A DNA stretch of 64,000 nt from Ruminococcus sp. (GTDB taxonomy: Bacteria; Bacillota; Clostridia; Oscillospirales; Ruminococcaceae), in NCBI GenBank assembly GCA_029062165.1, contig JAIDQQ010000024.1, forward strand, positions 62,001 through 126,000. Reading direction: 5' to 3'. Below the pieces are notes generated by a model, which made no database searches, was not told the origin of the DNA, and saw only the letters and a program-made list of their open reading frames with translations. Of the stretch, positions 1 to 8,943 are shown piece after piece. The position numbers and the translations under genes were made by a program. The first letter of the stretch is position 1. The number at the start of each line of letters is the position of its first letter.

Positions 1-1928
1 ATATCTTCACCACCAAAGTAGGCATTTTTTTCCGTATTATATTCCGTGAGTTCGGAGAATGTGATACTGTCAAGTAAAGCCTTATCCTCCATTAATAAAG
101 TATCCTGTTCATTCCAGTATGCTTCCATTTCGTCCTCTGTAGCGGTTTCCCAGTTTATTTCTTCGGATTCGTCCGGAAATTTGTTACAGAATTCTAAAAG
201 CTTCTTGAAATCGTCGTTATTGAAATCGCATTCCGCCTTATCGAAATCAATGAAACTGGTGATAGTCGGAACCAGCATCGAAAAAGCGGTCTCTTTTGAA
301 TTTCCGTATCGCATTATTTTCATATCCTTGTTATCGTTCATGGTATCTATGAAATCTTCAACAGACCAGTTTTCCTTGTCGAAGAATTTTGATTTACAAA
401 CCATAGTTTCGACGGTAAAAGTCGGAGCTAATGAATAGAGTTTACCGTTTATGGTACTTGCCTTTATTACGTTAGGCATAATATCATCTTCGGATAAGTC
501 ATCATCTTTTTCAAGATAAGTTGATAAATCGGCGTAAGTGCCTTTTGGTGCGAGTTCGGCAATAAGACTGTAGTCATATGTTACAATCATATCCGGAGCG
601 TTTCCGGAAACTATATCCATTTTCAACTGTTTCTGTGCGGAGTTTGTCATTTTCTGTTCTTCTTCGTTGTACTCATTGTATTTACTGTAATCTGCGATTT
701 TTATTCTGTAGTCTGTATTCGATTTGTTAAACTCCGTAATCTTTGAGGTAATAGCCTGGTCACTGTAAAGCATACCGACTGTAATAACAGTCTGATTAGC
801 AAGTTCGTCGGCGTTACGTTTTGTGAGACGTACAAAACCGGCAGAATCATTATTATCGTAGTCCTCGACGTATGCTATAAAATCGCCGTCTTCAAGGGAT
901 ATAATATTGCGTACACTGTAAGAATTTATATCGGAATCAAGCCAGTTTATTATTTCAACGGCTTTATTGTCATCTTTCATACCGTAAAGACCGTTACTGG
1001 TAACGAAGAATAATTTATAGTCGCCTGCTCCGGTGTATATATCATTTATACCTCTGTTGAATTCGTCCGATTCGGTTTCAATGGTCTTGAAAGTCTTTGA
1101 ATTCATATCGATGTTAAATACATTGCCACCGTTTTTACCGTAACCACAGGCGAAAATATTTCCCTCGGCATCGGTTGTGAAGTCGTTTATGTAGTGTATA
1201 TCATTTCCGGTACTAATTTTACCGTTGATACGTCCGTTTTCGTCGGCAATAAGGTATATATCTTCTTCACCGCTCATAGCCATGATTATATTACCCTTGT
1301 TATCGGCGACTATGTTATTTATGTGTATACCGTCGTATATGGAATCGCTACTGTAATCGTTTATATTGGAAAGTTCATTTTCCGCAAGTACCTGACCATC
1401 CGGACTTAATTTATAGAGTATACACGAATATTCAGCAGCCTCGTACATAGCATCAAAATCGAAACTTTCGTAATCGAAGTTAGGGTCATCATAGTTAGGG
1501 AGTTTGAAGTCGCCGTAATCTATGAGTGTCAGAAGTGCATATATAAAGCCGTCGGGCGATACAGTTGTTCTTAAATATGACTGTGAATTTTTCGGTTTCG
1601 GGAAATCAAGGGATATTTCATTGAATCCGCTGAAATCCATATCAGTGAGGTATAATTTGTTTTCCTCATTGCTTACACCCATGATAAGTACCTGTGAAGT
1701 GTCTTTGATATAGTATACACTGTCAATGTAGTCAGCCGGAATATCAATATCTATATCGACTGAACTGTAAGAATTTTTAATTACGTTGTTAGCGGTCTGT
1801 GCTGTCTGGGAGTCACCGCCATTACCGTCGGAATTTTTACTGTTTTTATCTCCGCATGAATATGCGGAAAATACCATTGCTACAGTAAGCACACCGCTTA
1901 CTGTACGTTTAATCATTGAAGTTTTCAT
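1..1928 (-). CDS. Extracellular solute-binding lipoprotein of an ABC transporter (3' end outside window)
   Basis: The reading frame starts at the ATG at 1928 and runs open to the window edge, so about 642 residues are visible and the C-terminus is missing. The N-terminus is a lipoprotein signal: basic MKTSMIKR, a hydrophobic stretch and the lipobox AYSC, followed by an Asn/Ser/Gly-rich linker. The next ~370 residues read like a beta-propeller or sensor region with repeated short strands, for example 'NNIVADNKGNIIMAMSG'. After a junction near 'VITVGMLYSD' the sequence resembles family-1 sugar-binding proteins, including a 'GNAPDMIV' stretch. An SD-like AGAAAGG precedes the start. It is the last gene of a minus-strand operon with two sugar-type permeases, so it is probably their binding protein. 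The long N-terminal domain is unlike a plain sugar-binding protein. The substrate cannot be read from the sequence. Confidence 0.82.
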   Translation of the reverse strand, partial: MKTSMIKRTVSGVLTVAMVFSAYSCGDKNSKNSDGNGGDSQTAQTANNVIKNSYSSVDIDIDIPADYIDSVYYIKDTSQVLIMGVSNEENKLYLTDMDFSGFNEISLDFPKPKNSQSYLRTTVSPDGFIYALLTLIDYGDFKLPNYDDPNFDYESFDFDAMYEAAEYSCILYKLSPDGQVLAENELSNINDYSSDSIYDGIHINNIVADNKGNIIMAMSGEEDIYLIADENGRINGKISTGNDIHYINDFTTDAEGNIFACGYGKNGGNVFNIDMNSKTFKTIETESDEFNRGINDIYTGAGDYKLFFVTSNGLYGMKDDNKAVEIINWLDSDINSYSVRNIISLEDGDFIAYVEDYDNNDSAGFVRLTKRNADELANQTVITVGMLYSDQAITSKITEFNKSNTDYRIKIADYSKYNEYNEEEQKMTNSAQKQLKMDIVSGNAPDMIVTYDYSLIAELAPKGTYADLSTYLEKDDDLSEDDIMPNVIKASTINGKLYSLAPTFTVETMVCKSKFFDKENWSVEDFIDTMNDNKDMKIMRYGNSKETAFSMLVPTITSFIDFDKAECDFNNDDFKKLLEFCNKFPDESEEINWETATEDEMEAYWNEQDTLLMEDKALLDSITFSELTEYNTEKNAYFGGED

Positions 1929-1958
1929 TATACATTTACCTTTCTGTTTGGATTTTAT

Positions 1959-3080
1959 TTATACTTTCTCTTGTTTCTTGAATATTTTTTCTTTTATATT
2001 TTTTCTTTGTCTGCTGATAAATACCGATATATTACGCATTACTACCGGTTTTTTTCTTTTCACGAATCTGACAGCGAGTATCACGAGCCATAACATAGTA
2101 AGAGCAGGTACTATAATTAATATTGTACGTGAAAAATATATAAATGTCAACTTAAATTCTACAATTCGTGAAGCATTTTCCCAGTACGGATAATTTATGT
2201 TGTTTTTTATTACAGCATAGTCTGCTATTTTTTTGAAAGCCTTTGAACGCACTGACGGTTTAAAGCGTGTACTGTTTTTTACTATGGAATATTTATCTGT
2301 ATATTTTTCCTCAAACTGTTTTTTTACCGCATTGTAAGCAAAATTTTCAACAGGATTCGGGAAGACAGTTTCGTAACAGGTTATCTTACTGAATTTTTCT
2401 GAAATATCAGTTGAATTTTCAGTATTTCCGGAAAGTTTAATAATATCCGCCATACCGTCATATGATACATATATCCGTGGTAGTTTGCCGATACAGTTTT
2501 TTTCCGGTTCAGATTCCGGATTTTCAATAACTCCCGATATATAGAATTTAACTCCGTCTATATAGAGGTACATTCCGGCAACGTCGCATGAACCGTATAA
2601 TTCCCATGCAAGATTCCTGTCGATTACTGCACCATCGTGCATTAAGTCGCCGTCACCGAAAAATGAACCGTTTACTAACCTGAAATTACGGAACATGAAG
2701 AAATCTCCACCGACTGCGGTAAGAACAGCATCAGTTTTTCCGGTTAAGTCACCACGTATTGTAAAAGTTCCTGCCGGTGTACTGTATGCCTCGGCATACG
2801 GAAGATTTTTCCCGTCAGTTTCTATGGATATGTTCTGTAATTCCTTGACGAGTTCCGCACGGACTGCATTTAATGAATCCGTCGAGAAGCCTGAATCTTC
2901 CGAAAGAAATACACTCGTCTGTGCGAAACTGTCGGGACTGTTGTTTTTCCAGATGTCAGCGGTATAATTATATTTCTGTGATACCGCCATAGAATTTCCG
3001 GTTACTGAAAGTATAATTATCGCTGTTATTACGACAATATTCAGTACCGAAACAGTTATATATTTTATATTGCGTTTCAC
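1959..3080 (-). CDS. MacB/FtsX-like membrane protein (periplasmic-core-type domain with few helices)
   Basis: A protein of about 373 residues. It has an N-terminal membrane segment (about residues 8-25), a long extracellular domain and a single C-terminal helix (about 320-340) followed by a basic tail. The extracellular part resembles the MacB periplasmic core of ABC permeases, with 'GAVIDRNLAWELYGS' followed by a segment like 'YIDGVKFYISGVIENP'. Canonical FtsX/MacB permeases have four helices, and here the two extra helices and their loops are missing. I place the start at the GTG at 3080, because the AAAGGCGG ribosome site lies 8 bases before it but touches the GTG at 3089. It sits 14 bases after the HlyD-like gene, so the two are probably translated together. 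Assignment to the MacB family is inference. Confidence 0.6.
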   Translation of the reverse strand: MKRNIKYITVSVLNIVVITAIIILSVTGNSMAVSQKYNYTADIWKNNSPDSFAQTSVFLSEDSGFSTDSLNAVRAELVKELQNISIETDGKNLPYAEAYSTPAGTFTIRGDLTGKTDAVLTAVGGDFFMFRNFRLVNGSFFGDGDLMHDGAVIDRNLAWELYGSCDVAGMYLYIDGVKFYISGVIENPESEPEKNCIGKLPRIYVSYDGMADIIKLSGNTENSTDISEKFSKITCYETVFPNPVENFAYNAVKKQFEEKYTDKYSIVKNSTRFKPSVRSKAFKKIADYAVIKNNINYPYWENASRIVEFKLTFIYFSRTILIIVPALTMLWLVILAVRFVKRKKPVVMRNISVFISRQRKNIKEKIFKKQEKV

Positions 3081-3094
3081 CCGAAACACCGCCT

Positions 3095-4960
3095 TTAATT
3101 GTCTTTCATACGAACCTGGTCTTTTGGATTTACCGGTTTACTTGCGGTAGTGATTATGTAATTTCCGGAAGTTATTCCGCCCTGTACGGCACTTGAAACT
3201 TCGTCGGAAGCAAGTACTTCAACATCTACCCTGTCGGCAAAATATCTGTTGCCGAGTGGTGAGCTTTTTGAATTTACAACCAGTACGAATGAACCCTTAC
3301 TATCTTTATAGACCGCACTTTTCGGTACTATTGTATCGTATGTGCCACTTCCGCACGGTATGGATAAATCTATCATAGTACCTGTACTTACATCACCTGT
3401 TACGGAAAATTTAAGTATTCTGTTTTTTGAACCTGCTTTTGTATCGTTCTTAATTTCAGTGAGTATCGCTGTTACGTCGCCATTCCAGTTGTTTACTACG
3501 TCTGCTTCGATACCTTTTTTTATTTTCTTAGCTTTTTCGGCATCTACAGTTAATTCTACAGTGTAACCTTCGTCGGCAATGTCGATTACCGCAAGTGGCA
3601 TATCGGGTACGGTTTCTTCACCGACTTTTATATTTATCGCACTTACAATACCGTTATATTTTGATTTTATTTCAGTTATTTCGCTTTCTGCTTTAAGTTT
3701 TTCTATTTTTTCTTTCATTTTGTCTACTTCTTTTTTCTTTGCGTCGATTTCAAGCATATTAGTCTTGTTAGCTAAATCGTTTTCATTTTTTGACTTGTTT
3801 AGTTCAGCTATAAGAGTTTCAAGAGCCTGTTGTTTCTGACGTATCTGTTCGTCGTAATCCTCTACTGACATGGAATCACCACCGGTTGTCTGTGATGATT
3901 CGTAATTGGTAATCTGTACATTAAGATTATCAATTTCACTTTCGACGCTGTAAAGCTGATTCATTAAATTGTTTCTTATACTGTACTTTGTATTGTTGTA
4001 TTCATTGAGGGCATTATTACGGACTTCTTCTTTATATTCCATATCGGCTTTAAGTTCTTCAATGTCGTAATCGTATGAATCGTTATATTGAACAGGTTCG
4101 GAAAAATTTCCGTTATTATCTGATACTTCATTTTCAGAAATTCTTGCATTATCGGATATATCATTGTCATTATTTTCATTGTTTTCCAGAAATTCGTTAT
4201 TTTCTGTAATTTCTTCTGTCGGGAAATCTGACGGCATACCGGTAAGCATAGCTGTATAAAGCTGATATGCGGAATTATAATCAGATTCTGCTGTAGTGTA
4301 TTCATTGTAAAGAAATACAAGATTACCGGTATATTCAACCGCCGCACCTGAATATGAATCTGAATCTATTGCGATTATCGTTGACTGTAATTTATCAAGA
4401 ATTTTTGATTTTCTTGCAAGTTCGTTTTTGTTGCTGTTGTAGTTGTAAAGTGCCTGTTGGGAAGTTCCGGAATTTGCAGCGGCATTGTTACGTTTAGCAA
4501 TAGCGGTGTTGAGGTCATCACGGGCATTACTGATAGCCTGATTTTCGGCGGAATAGTCTTCCGGTGCTACAAGTAAGGCTTTCTGATATTCTAATTCAAG
4601 GGTATTCAATGCGGTTTCAGCTTCTTCAAGTTCCTTGCTTTCTTCCGTACCTATCGTGAAAAGAACGTCATCTTTTTTTACTTCCTGACCGGTTTTAATC
4701 ATAATGGTATCAATGACTTTGTTTCCGTCCACTTTCACGTCGTATGACTGATTGGACTCAACAAGACCGCTACCCCTTATGCGTTCAGTAAGTTTTCCGG
4801 AAGTTGCAGTTTCAGTAGTTATTTCCGCAAGAGATTTGTTCATTATCGTATTTGAACAGAATGTAAGTATAAGCATTATTATAAGAAAAACTATAAGGAC
4901 ATTCTTTATTATTTCCCGTTTTCTGTTAGGGGTATATATTTCTGTATTATTTTCACTCAT
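3095..4960 (-). CDS. HlyD/MacA-type efflux adaptor with long coiled coil
   Basis: 621 residues. A short cytoplasmic tail and one N-terminal membrane helix (about residues 18-38) precede a split biotinyl/lipoyl-like domain: 'GSGLVESNQSYDVK' and 'IKTGQEVKKDDVLFTIG' at the front, and 'IKSKYNGIVSAINIKVGEE' after the coil. Between them lies a long alpha-helical coiled coil (about 105-430). The coil is interrupted near residues 250-295 by an Asn/Asp/Glu-rich insert. The C-terminal beta-barrel and membrane-proximal parts end in 'PVNPKDQVRMKDN'. Such adaptors normally work with a MacB-type ATPase-permease. Here the partner is a MacB-like protein without an ATPase, and both are embedded in a sugar-ABC operon. 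A good SD (AAAGGAG) precedes the ATG. Confidence 0.85.
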   Translation of the reverse strand: MSENNTEIYTPNRKREIIKNVLIVFLIIMLILTFCSNTIMNKSLAEITTETATSGKLTERIRGSGLVESNQSYDVKVDGNKVIDTIMIKTGQEVKKDDVLFTIGTEESKELEEAETALNTLELEYQKALLVAPEDYSAENQAISNARDDLNTAIAKRNNAAANSGTSQQALYNYNSNKNELARKSKILDKLQSTIIAIDSDSYSGAAVEYTGNLVFLYNEYTTAESDYNSAYQLYTAMLTGMPSDFPTEEITENNEFLENNENNDNDISDNARISENEVSDNNGNFSEPVQYNDSYDYDIEELKADMEYKEEVRNNALNEYNNTKYSIRNNLMNQLYSVESEIDNLNVQITNYESSQTTGGDSMSVEDYDEQIRQKQQALETLIAELNKSKNENDLANKTNMLEIDAKKKEVDKMKEKIEKLKAESEITEIKSKYNGIVSAINIKVGEETVPDMPLAVIDIADEGYTVELTVDAEKAKKIKKGIEADVVNNWNGDVTAILTEIKNDTKAGSKNRILKFSVTGDVSTGTMIDLSIPCGSGTYDTIVPKSAVYKDSKGSFVLVVNSKSSPLGNRYFADRVDVEVLASDEVSSAVQGGITSGNYIITTASKPVNPKDQVRMKDN

Positions 4961-4979
4961 TTTGTAATCTCCTTTTATA

Positions 4980-5882
4980 TTAACCTTTTATTCCTCCTGC
5001 GGTGATACCCTCTACAAGATAGTCTTCACCGTAAAGGAACATAAGTATAGTCGGTATCATATAGACAGTTCCTACCGCAAACGCAAGCCCTATATCTCCG
5101 GAATTTATCTGTGAAAGAAATACGGACAGCGGATGTAATGCCGATACTGCATCAGGGTCAGTAATAAGTATAATAGGCTGTTCAACCATATTCCAGTAAT
5201 CTATAAATACAAGCATACCTATTGAAATCAATGCACTTTTGCACATAGGAACATATATCTGTGTCATAATCTGCCATTCGTTTGCACCGTCGAGTTTCGC
5301 CGCCTCAACGTATGATATTGGTATTCTCTGCATTACTTTTGTGAGAAGAAACACACTGAACGGTGAGAATATACCTGGTAATATTATAGCCCACCTTGTA
5401 TCGAGTATATCAAAACTTTTCGCAACAAGATAATTCGGTACAAGCGTCACCTGATACGGCATAAGCATAAGTATTATGTACGCAAAAAATATAAGATTCT
5501 TTACTTTGTTGTTGTAGCGTGAAAAGCCATACGACGTCAGCACGGCGACTGCAAGCTGAAAAAGTGTTATCGGTACTGTAAGTATTACAGAATTCCAGAA
5601 TTTGAAAAGATATTCCGGATTCTTGAAAAGTACGCTTTTGTACTGCGAAAGTGTTGCCTTGTCGGGAATGAATTTCAGATTTACATTTTCAGAAATGAAT
5701 ACTTTTTTTCCCTCGCCCGACATATTACCCATCATTGCACCGTAGTTGGCGGAAATTTCATTAGCAGTCATGAAAGAGTTAGCAAGTGTAAGGACGGTAG
5801 GCAATATGAACATCACGGCAACAAGCCCGACGAATACTGCAATCATGATATTGAAAATACGTGTTTTTTTTCTTGATACCAT
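4980..5882 (-). CDS. Carbohydrate ABC transporter permease, MalG type
   Basis: 300 residues with about six membrane helices. The ATPase-coupling EAA loop is clear: 'EAAKLDGANEWQIMTQIYVP' at about residues 193-212. The N-terminal helix is followed by an extracellular segment of about 50 residues before the core, as in MalG/AraQ-type permeases. Its ATG overlaps the stop codon of the upstream permease gene by one base, so the two are translationally coupled and presumably form the heterodimeric channel. No ATPase gene is present in the operon; Firmicutes often use one shared MsmK-type ATPase, which would have to be encoded elsewhere. Confidence 0.93.
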   Translation of the reverse strand: MVSRKKTRIFNIMIAVFVGLVAVMFILPTVLTLANSFMTANEISANYGAMMGNMSGEGKKVFISENVNLKFIPDKATLSQYKSVLFKNPEYLFKFWNSVILTVPITLFQLAVAVLTSYGFSRYNNKVKNLIFFAYIILMLMPYQVTLVPNYLVAKSFDILDTRWAIILPGIFSPFSVFLLTKVMQRIPISYVEAAKLDGANEWQIMTQIYVPMCKSALISIGMLVFIDYWNMVEQPIILITDPDAVSALHPLSVFLSQINSGDIGLAFAVGTVYMIPTILMFLYGEDYLVEGITAGGIKG

Positions 5883-6775
5883 TAATTTTCCACGTCCTTT
5901 CCGAAAAAGTGTTCAGTAATAAGCAGTATTGCAATTACGACTATCATTACAAGCGAAAACAGCACCGCAGCTGTGGAAAGTTTCTGATAGTTGAATTTTT
6001 CAAACGTGTTGTTCATGAAGTGCTGTAACATATAAAGCCTGTCAATAGGATAGTTTCCGACTAAAAGATATATTTCACGGAAAATTTTAAACGAACTTAT
6101 CAGCGAAAGTATAAGAACAAATAATATAGTCGGTGAAAGATACCGTAATTTTATGTGAAAAAACTGATATGCTTTACTTGCACCCTCAAGTTCGGCTACT
6201 TCGAGAATATCTTTCGGAATACCGCCTATCGCCGACATGAAAAGAATCATATTATAACCTATGTTCTTCCACAGGAACATCAGTATTATGACATAGAAGC
6301 CGTATTTTGAACTTAACCAGTCTACCGGATTACCGCCGAATTTTTCGATTATCTGATTGACCGTACCGTGATTATGAAACATTACCTGCCATACGAGTAC
6401 AACAGATGCCGTCGGTGTCATAAGCGGACTAAGAAAGAAAGTCCGGAATATGCTTTTACAAGGTATGTTTCTTTCAAGGAGTATGGCGAGCCATAGCGGA
6501 ATTATTATCGCAAGGGGTATGGCGATTACCGAAAACAATGCGGTATTTTTCGAGGCTATCCGGAATGATGTATTATGGAGAATTGCTTTATAATTTTCCA
6601 GTCCTACAAAATCGCTCTGTGCCGGTACGGAATTATTTACGAAAGAATAATAGATTACTATTCCGAAAGGTATCAGAAAGAATATAAGTACGCCTGCCAG
6701 ACTGGGTATTATACATATATTACTGAAAATTTTTTCACCTCGTCTTCCGCATTGATTTCCTGATTTTTTTTTCAT
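5882..6775 (-). CDS. Sugar ABC transporter permease, MalF/UgpA type
   Basis: 297 residues with six predicted membrane helices. The EAA loop reads 'EVAELEGASKAYQFFHIKLR' at about residues 197-216. The N-terminus 'MKKKSGNQCGRRGEKIFSNI' is basic and cytoplasmic. It is the first gene of the minus-strand operon. The ATG at 6775 has an AAAGG ribosome site about ten bases upstream. Together with the next gene it should form the membrane channel for the substrate captured by the solute-binding lipoprotein at the end of the operon. Confidence 0.93.
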   Translation of the reverse strand: MKKKSGNQCGRRGEKIFSNICIIPSLAGVLIFFLIPFGIVIYYSFVNNSVPAQSDFVGLENYKAILHNTSFRIASKNTALFSVIAIPLAIIIPLWLAILLERNIPCKSIFRTFFLSPLMTPTASVVLVWQVMFHNHGTVNQIIEKFGGNPVDWLSSKYGFYVIILMFLWKNIGYNMILFMSAIGGIPKDILEVAELEGASKAYQFFHIKLRYLSPTILFVLILSLISSFKIFREIYLLVGNYPIDRLYMLQHFMNNTFEKFNYQKLSTAAVLFSLVMIVVIAILLITEHFFGKDVEN

Positions 6776-6988
6776 ATTTTATCACAACCTTTGAAAAAAA
6801 TATATATTTTTCCTTTTTATATAACATTCCGGCGATATCGTAAGTGACAGTTTGCCGAAATATTTTTTTATTTTTACAATTTTATTCCCTCCCCGATTAT
6901 TACTTCATATATAAGTGACTTTAAAGGACAAAAAAGTTTACGGAAAAATATATTTTTTTATTTTAACTTAATGTTTTTTCACACATAC

Positions 6989-7017
6989 ATTATATTATAA
7001 TTTTCTTTATAATGCAA
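6989..7017 (-). promoter_or_regulatory. Candidate sigma-A promoter for the transport operon
   Basis: On the minus strand TTGCAT (7017-7012), a 17-base spacer and TATAAT (6994-6989). The predicted transcript would start near 6982 and leave a leader of about 200 nt before the first permease gene. Confidence 0.5.
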
Positions 7018-7160
7018 GTGGAAAACCTTATAAATTTCTTAAATTATATTTTACTATGCTTTTGTGACGTCTGAATGACTTTAATATTACAAAAATGTTA
7101 CATTTTAATATGATAAATAAGTACAGAAAAAAACACTATCCGACATTTTTCGATACTTAT

Positions 7161-7189
7161 AGTATACATCATGACAAAATAAAAGTCAA
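7161..7189 (-). promoter_or_regulatory. Second candidate promoter for the transport operon
   Basis: On the minus strand TTGACT (7189-7184), a 17-base spacer and TATACT (7166-7161). It is closer to the XRE gene and would give a leader of about 380 nt. Confidence 0.45.
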
Positions 7190-7252
7190 TAGTCTGTTTA
7201 AAATAAAATAAAATGATTATATACTTTAATTAAAAAAAGGAGGTTTTATTTA

Positions 7253-7585
7253 ATGAGTAAAATAACTATCGAGACCGGCAGACGCATAAGGAGTTACCGG
7301 ACAAATCAGCATATGAGTCAGGAAGCACTCGCCGAAAAATGTGGTCTGCACCCGACGTATATCGGACAGCTTGAAAGAGGTGAAAAAAATGCTACTCTTG
7401 AAAGTATCGGGAAAATAGCCGACGGACTTTCCGTATCACTAAGCAGACTTCTTGAAAATATCGATTCCGATAACGACGGCGAAAATATACCACTGGAAGC
7501 CTACAGAATTTTACAGGAGCGTTCCGAAACTGACCAGAAAAAACTTTTTCAGATACTTAAACTTTCCGCCGATTTGTTGAAATAA
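7253..7585 (+). CDS. XRE-family helix-turn-helix regulator
   Basis: 110 residues. The first ~65 form a Cro/C1-type helix-turn-helix: 'GRRIRSYRTNQHMSQEALAE' (about 8-27), the recognition region around 'CGLHPTYIGQLERGEKN', then 'LSVSLSRLLEN'. The C-terminal ~40 residues are a helical tail, perhaps for dimerisation. A strong AAAGGAGG lies 7 bases before the ATG. It is divergent from the five-gene transport operon and could control it, but equally could be independent; no operator is obvious. Confidence 0.88.
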   Translation: MSKITIETGRRIRSYRTNQHMSQEALAEKCGLHPTYIGQLERGEKNATLESIGKIADGLSVSLSRLLENIDSDNDGENIPLEAYRILQERSETDQKKLFQILKLSADLLK

Positions 7586-7666
7586 TTTTATATTATCAAA
7601 TATCTATAAATCATAGTTTTATTTACAGAAAATTTTGTATAAAATGACGTTTTTTACATTTTGCTA

Positions 7667-7695
7667 TTGACTTTTTCCGCATTATGTGATAAAAT
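7667..7695 (+). promoter_or_regulatory. Promoter of the tRNA cluster
   Basis: TTGACT (7667-7672), a 17-base spacer and TAAAAT (7690-7695), 27 bases before the first mature tRNA base. Confidence 0.65.
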
Positions 7696-7722
7696 AATTT
7701 CTGTTGAAACACAGACACCGAT

Positions 7723-7796
<74 letters not shown>

Positions 7797-7804
7797 TTTT
7801 TTAT

Positions 7805-7878
7805 GCGCCTTTAACTCAGCTGGATAGAGTAACTGCCTTCTAAGCAGTAAGCCGCTGGTTCGAATCCAGCAAGGCGCG
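7805..7878 (+). tRNA. tRNA-Arg (anticodon TCT)
   Basis: Acceptor arms GCGCCTT and AAGGCGC pair fully. The anticodon stem is ACTGC/GCAGT with loop CTTCTAA, anticodon TCT. The T-arm is GCTGG-TTCGAAT-CCAGC. Discriminator G; the CCA end is not encoded, unlike the upstream tRNA-Gly. Confidence 0.94.
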
Positions 7879-7892
7879 TCCTTTATATTTAT

Positions 7893-7967
7893 GGTGGGTG
7901 TAGCTTAGCTGGTTAAAGCGTCGGATTGTGGTCCCGAAGAGCGTGGGTTCGAATCCCATCTCCCACC
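7893..7967 (+). tRNA. tRNA-His (anticodon GTG)
   Basis: The anticodon loop TTGTGGT gives GTG, and an extra 5' G pairs with C73, the hallmark of bacterial tRNA-His. I see two non-Watson-Crick positions: T6 opposite T67 in the acceptor and A opposite C at the base of the anticodon loop. CCA is not encoded. It is the third gene of the cluster, followed directly by a terminator. Confidence 0.9.
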
Positions 7968-7982
7968 CTGATATAAAATTAT

Positions 7983-8013
7983 CTCCCTGATTTATGAATC
8001 AGGGAGTTTTTTT
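7983..8013 (+). terminator. Rho-independent terminator of the tRNA cluster
   Basis: Inverted repeat CTCCCTGATT / AATCAGGGAG (7983-8006) with a 4-base loop, followed by seven T's. Confidence 0.9.
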
Positions 8014-8019
8014 ATAATA

Positions 8020-8829
8020 TTAATCATATCTCAATATACTATTCATACCTTCCAAAAAATTGTTGCCAACTAAGGTTCCATCTTCACAAACTACTTTTTC
8101 ATCTTCAGTAATATAATATTCAAAACGGTCATCAATAAATTCTACCATGCATATAGGAAAAGCCGATTGTAGGTAAGGGTAGTAAGAAAGTTCATTTAAA
8201 TAACTTTCATAATTTCCATAATATTCTAATATATCATTTTCATTGAGTATTTTCCACTCACAATTTTCAAATTTTCCTTGCAAATTATAATATTCGCTAT
8301 AAAATTTAATTACTGAATCAGAAATTATATAATTATTTTTCTTTAAAGTGTTGATAAAATGTGAAATATCAACTTTTCTACCTGGATACCAACCGGCATT
8401 TTTCATTTTCTCAAAAAATTCTTCAGAAAATTCCAATGATAAATCTAAAGAATCAGAAAACATTTTATAGAAAAATTCTTCTATGCTGTCAGCGACTTTT
8501 CGGTTATAGTCTAAAATATAAAAAGTTTCATTTTCTGACATACATAATATTACTCTTCCTAATATTCCACTATGTATATCTCCAACTGTATATGATACAG
8601 AATTATCAATTATAGTTTTAGAAATATTTTTGAAAAAACCAAAGCAAACATGATTTTGATTAAAATACTCTAAACCGCCGAAATTTTCAGCAAACATTCT
8701 TATTTTTAATGGCACATTAATGTTATTATATTCATCAAGTTTAATTTTTATGTCCGAAACCCAGCAACTTAACTCAATTTTTCTATCTGGATACCAGCCT
8801 ATTTTTTTTAATTCATTTGAAATGTTCAT
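8020..8829 (-). CDS. Tandem SUKH-3 domain protein (orphan immunity-type)
   Basis: 269 residues made of two similar halves. Each starts with the SUKH-3 signature: 'KKIGWYPDRKIEL' near residue 8 and 'KNAGWYPGRKVDI' near residue 142. Each continues with a predicted alpha/beta fold and aromatic-rich C-terminus. SUKH proteins are best known as immunity proteins for polymorphic nuclease toxins. No toxin gene with a matching C-terminus is nearby. The gene is distinctly AT-rich compared with its neighbours and sits right after a tRNA cluster, both consistent with horizontal acquisition. It has its own promoter (8879-8907). The function is inferred from the family. Confidence 0.75.
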   Translation of the reverse strand: MNISNELKKIGWYPDRKIELSCWVSDIKIKLDEYNNINVPLKIRMFAENFGGLEYFNQNHVCFGFFKNISKTIIDNSVSYTVGDIHSGILGRVILCMSENETFYILDYNRKVADSIEEFFYKMFSDSLDLSLEFSEEFFEKMKNAGWYPGRKVDISHFINTLKKNNYIISDSVIKFYSEYYNLQGKFENCEWKILNENDILEYYGNYESYLNELSYYPYLQSAFPICMVEFIDDRFEYYITEDEKVVCEDGTLVGNNFLEGMNSILRYD

Positions 8830-8878
8830 GTTTAATCACCGCCTTCAAAGGTTATGTCAATTTGGAATTTATATTAAA

Positions 8879-8907
8879 ATTATATCATGACCGAAAATTT
8901 CTGTCAA
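8879..8907 (-). promoter_or_regulatory. Promoter of the SUKH-3 gene
   Basis: On the minus strand TTGACA (8907-8902), 17-base spacer, TATAAT (8884-8879): a consensus match. Its -35 box lies only 7 bases from the -35 box of the divergent pan promoter. Confidence 0.75.
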
Positions 8908-8914
8908 TAATAAC

Positions 8915-8943
8915 TTGAAAAATATTCCGGATTATGCTATAAT
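8915..8943 (+). promoter_or_regulatory. Promoter of the panBCD-purB operon
   Basis: TTGAAA (8915-8920), 17-base spacer, TATAAT (8938-8943), about 88 bases before the panB start codon. Back to back with the SUKH-3 promoter. Confidence 0.75.

Larger units (their letters stand above)
6776..7252. promoter_or_regulatory. AT-rich divergent regulatory region between transport operon and XRE gene
   Basis: 477 bases without a gene. Two minus-strand sigma-A-type promoters can be read for the transport operon: TTGCAT-N17-TATAAT (6989-7017) and TTGACT-N17-TATACT (7161-7189). A weaker plus-strand candidate for the XRE gene is TTTAAA-N17-TATACT (7197-7225), followed by AAAGGAGG at about 7239-7246. The operon leader would be about 200 or 380 nt, long for a simple promoter. 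I see no convincing terminator or known riboswitch in it, but the XRE protein could bind here. Confidence 0.5.

Noticed and set aside
6776..6982. Riboswitch in the leader of the transport operon
   Set aside because: The leader is AT-rich with no stable long stems or known conserved cores that I could identify; only its length is suggestive.
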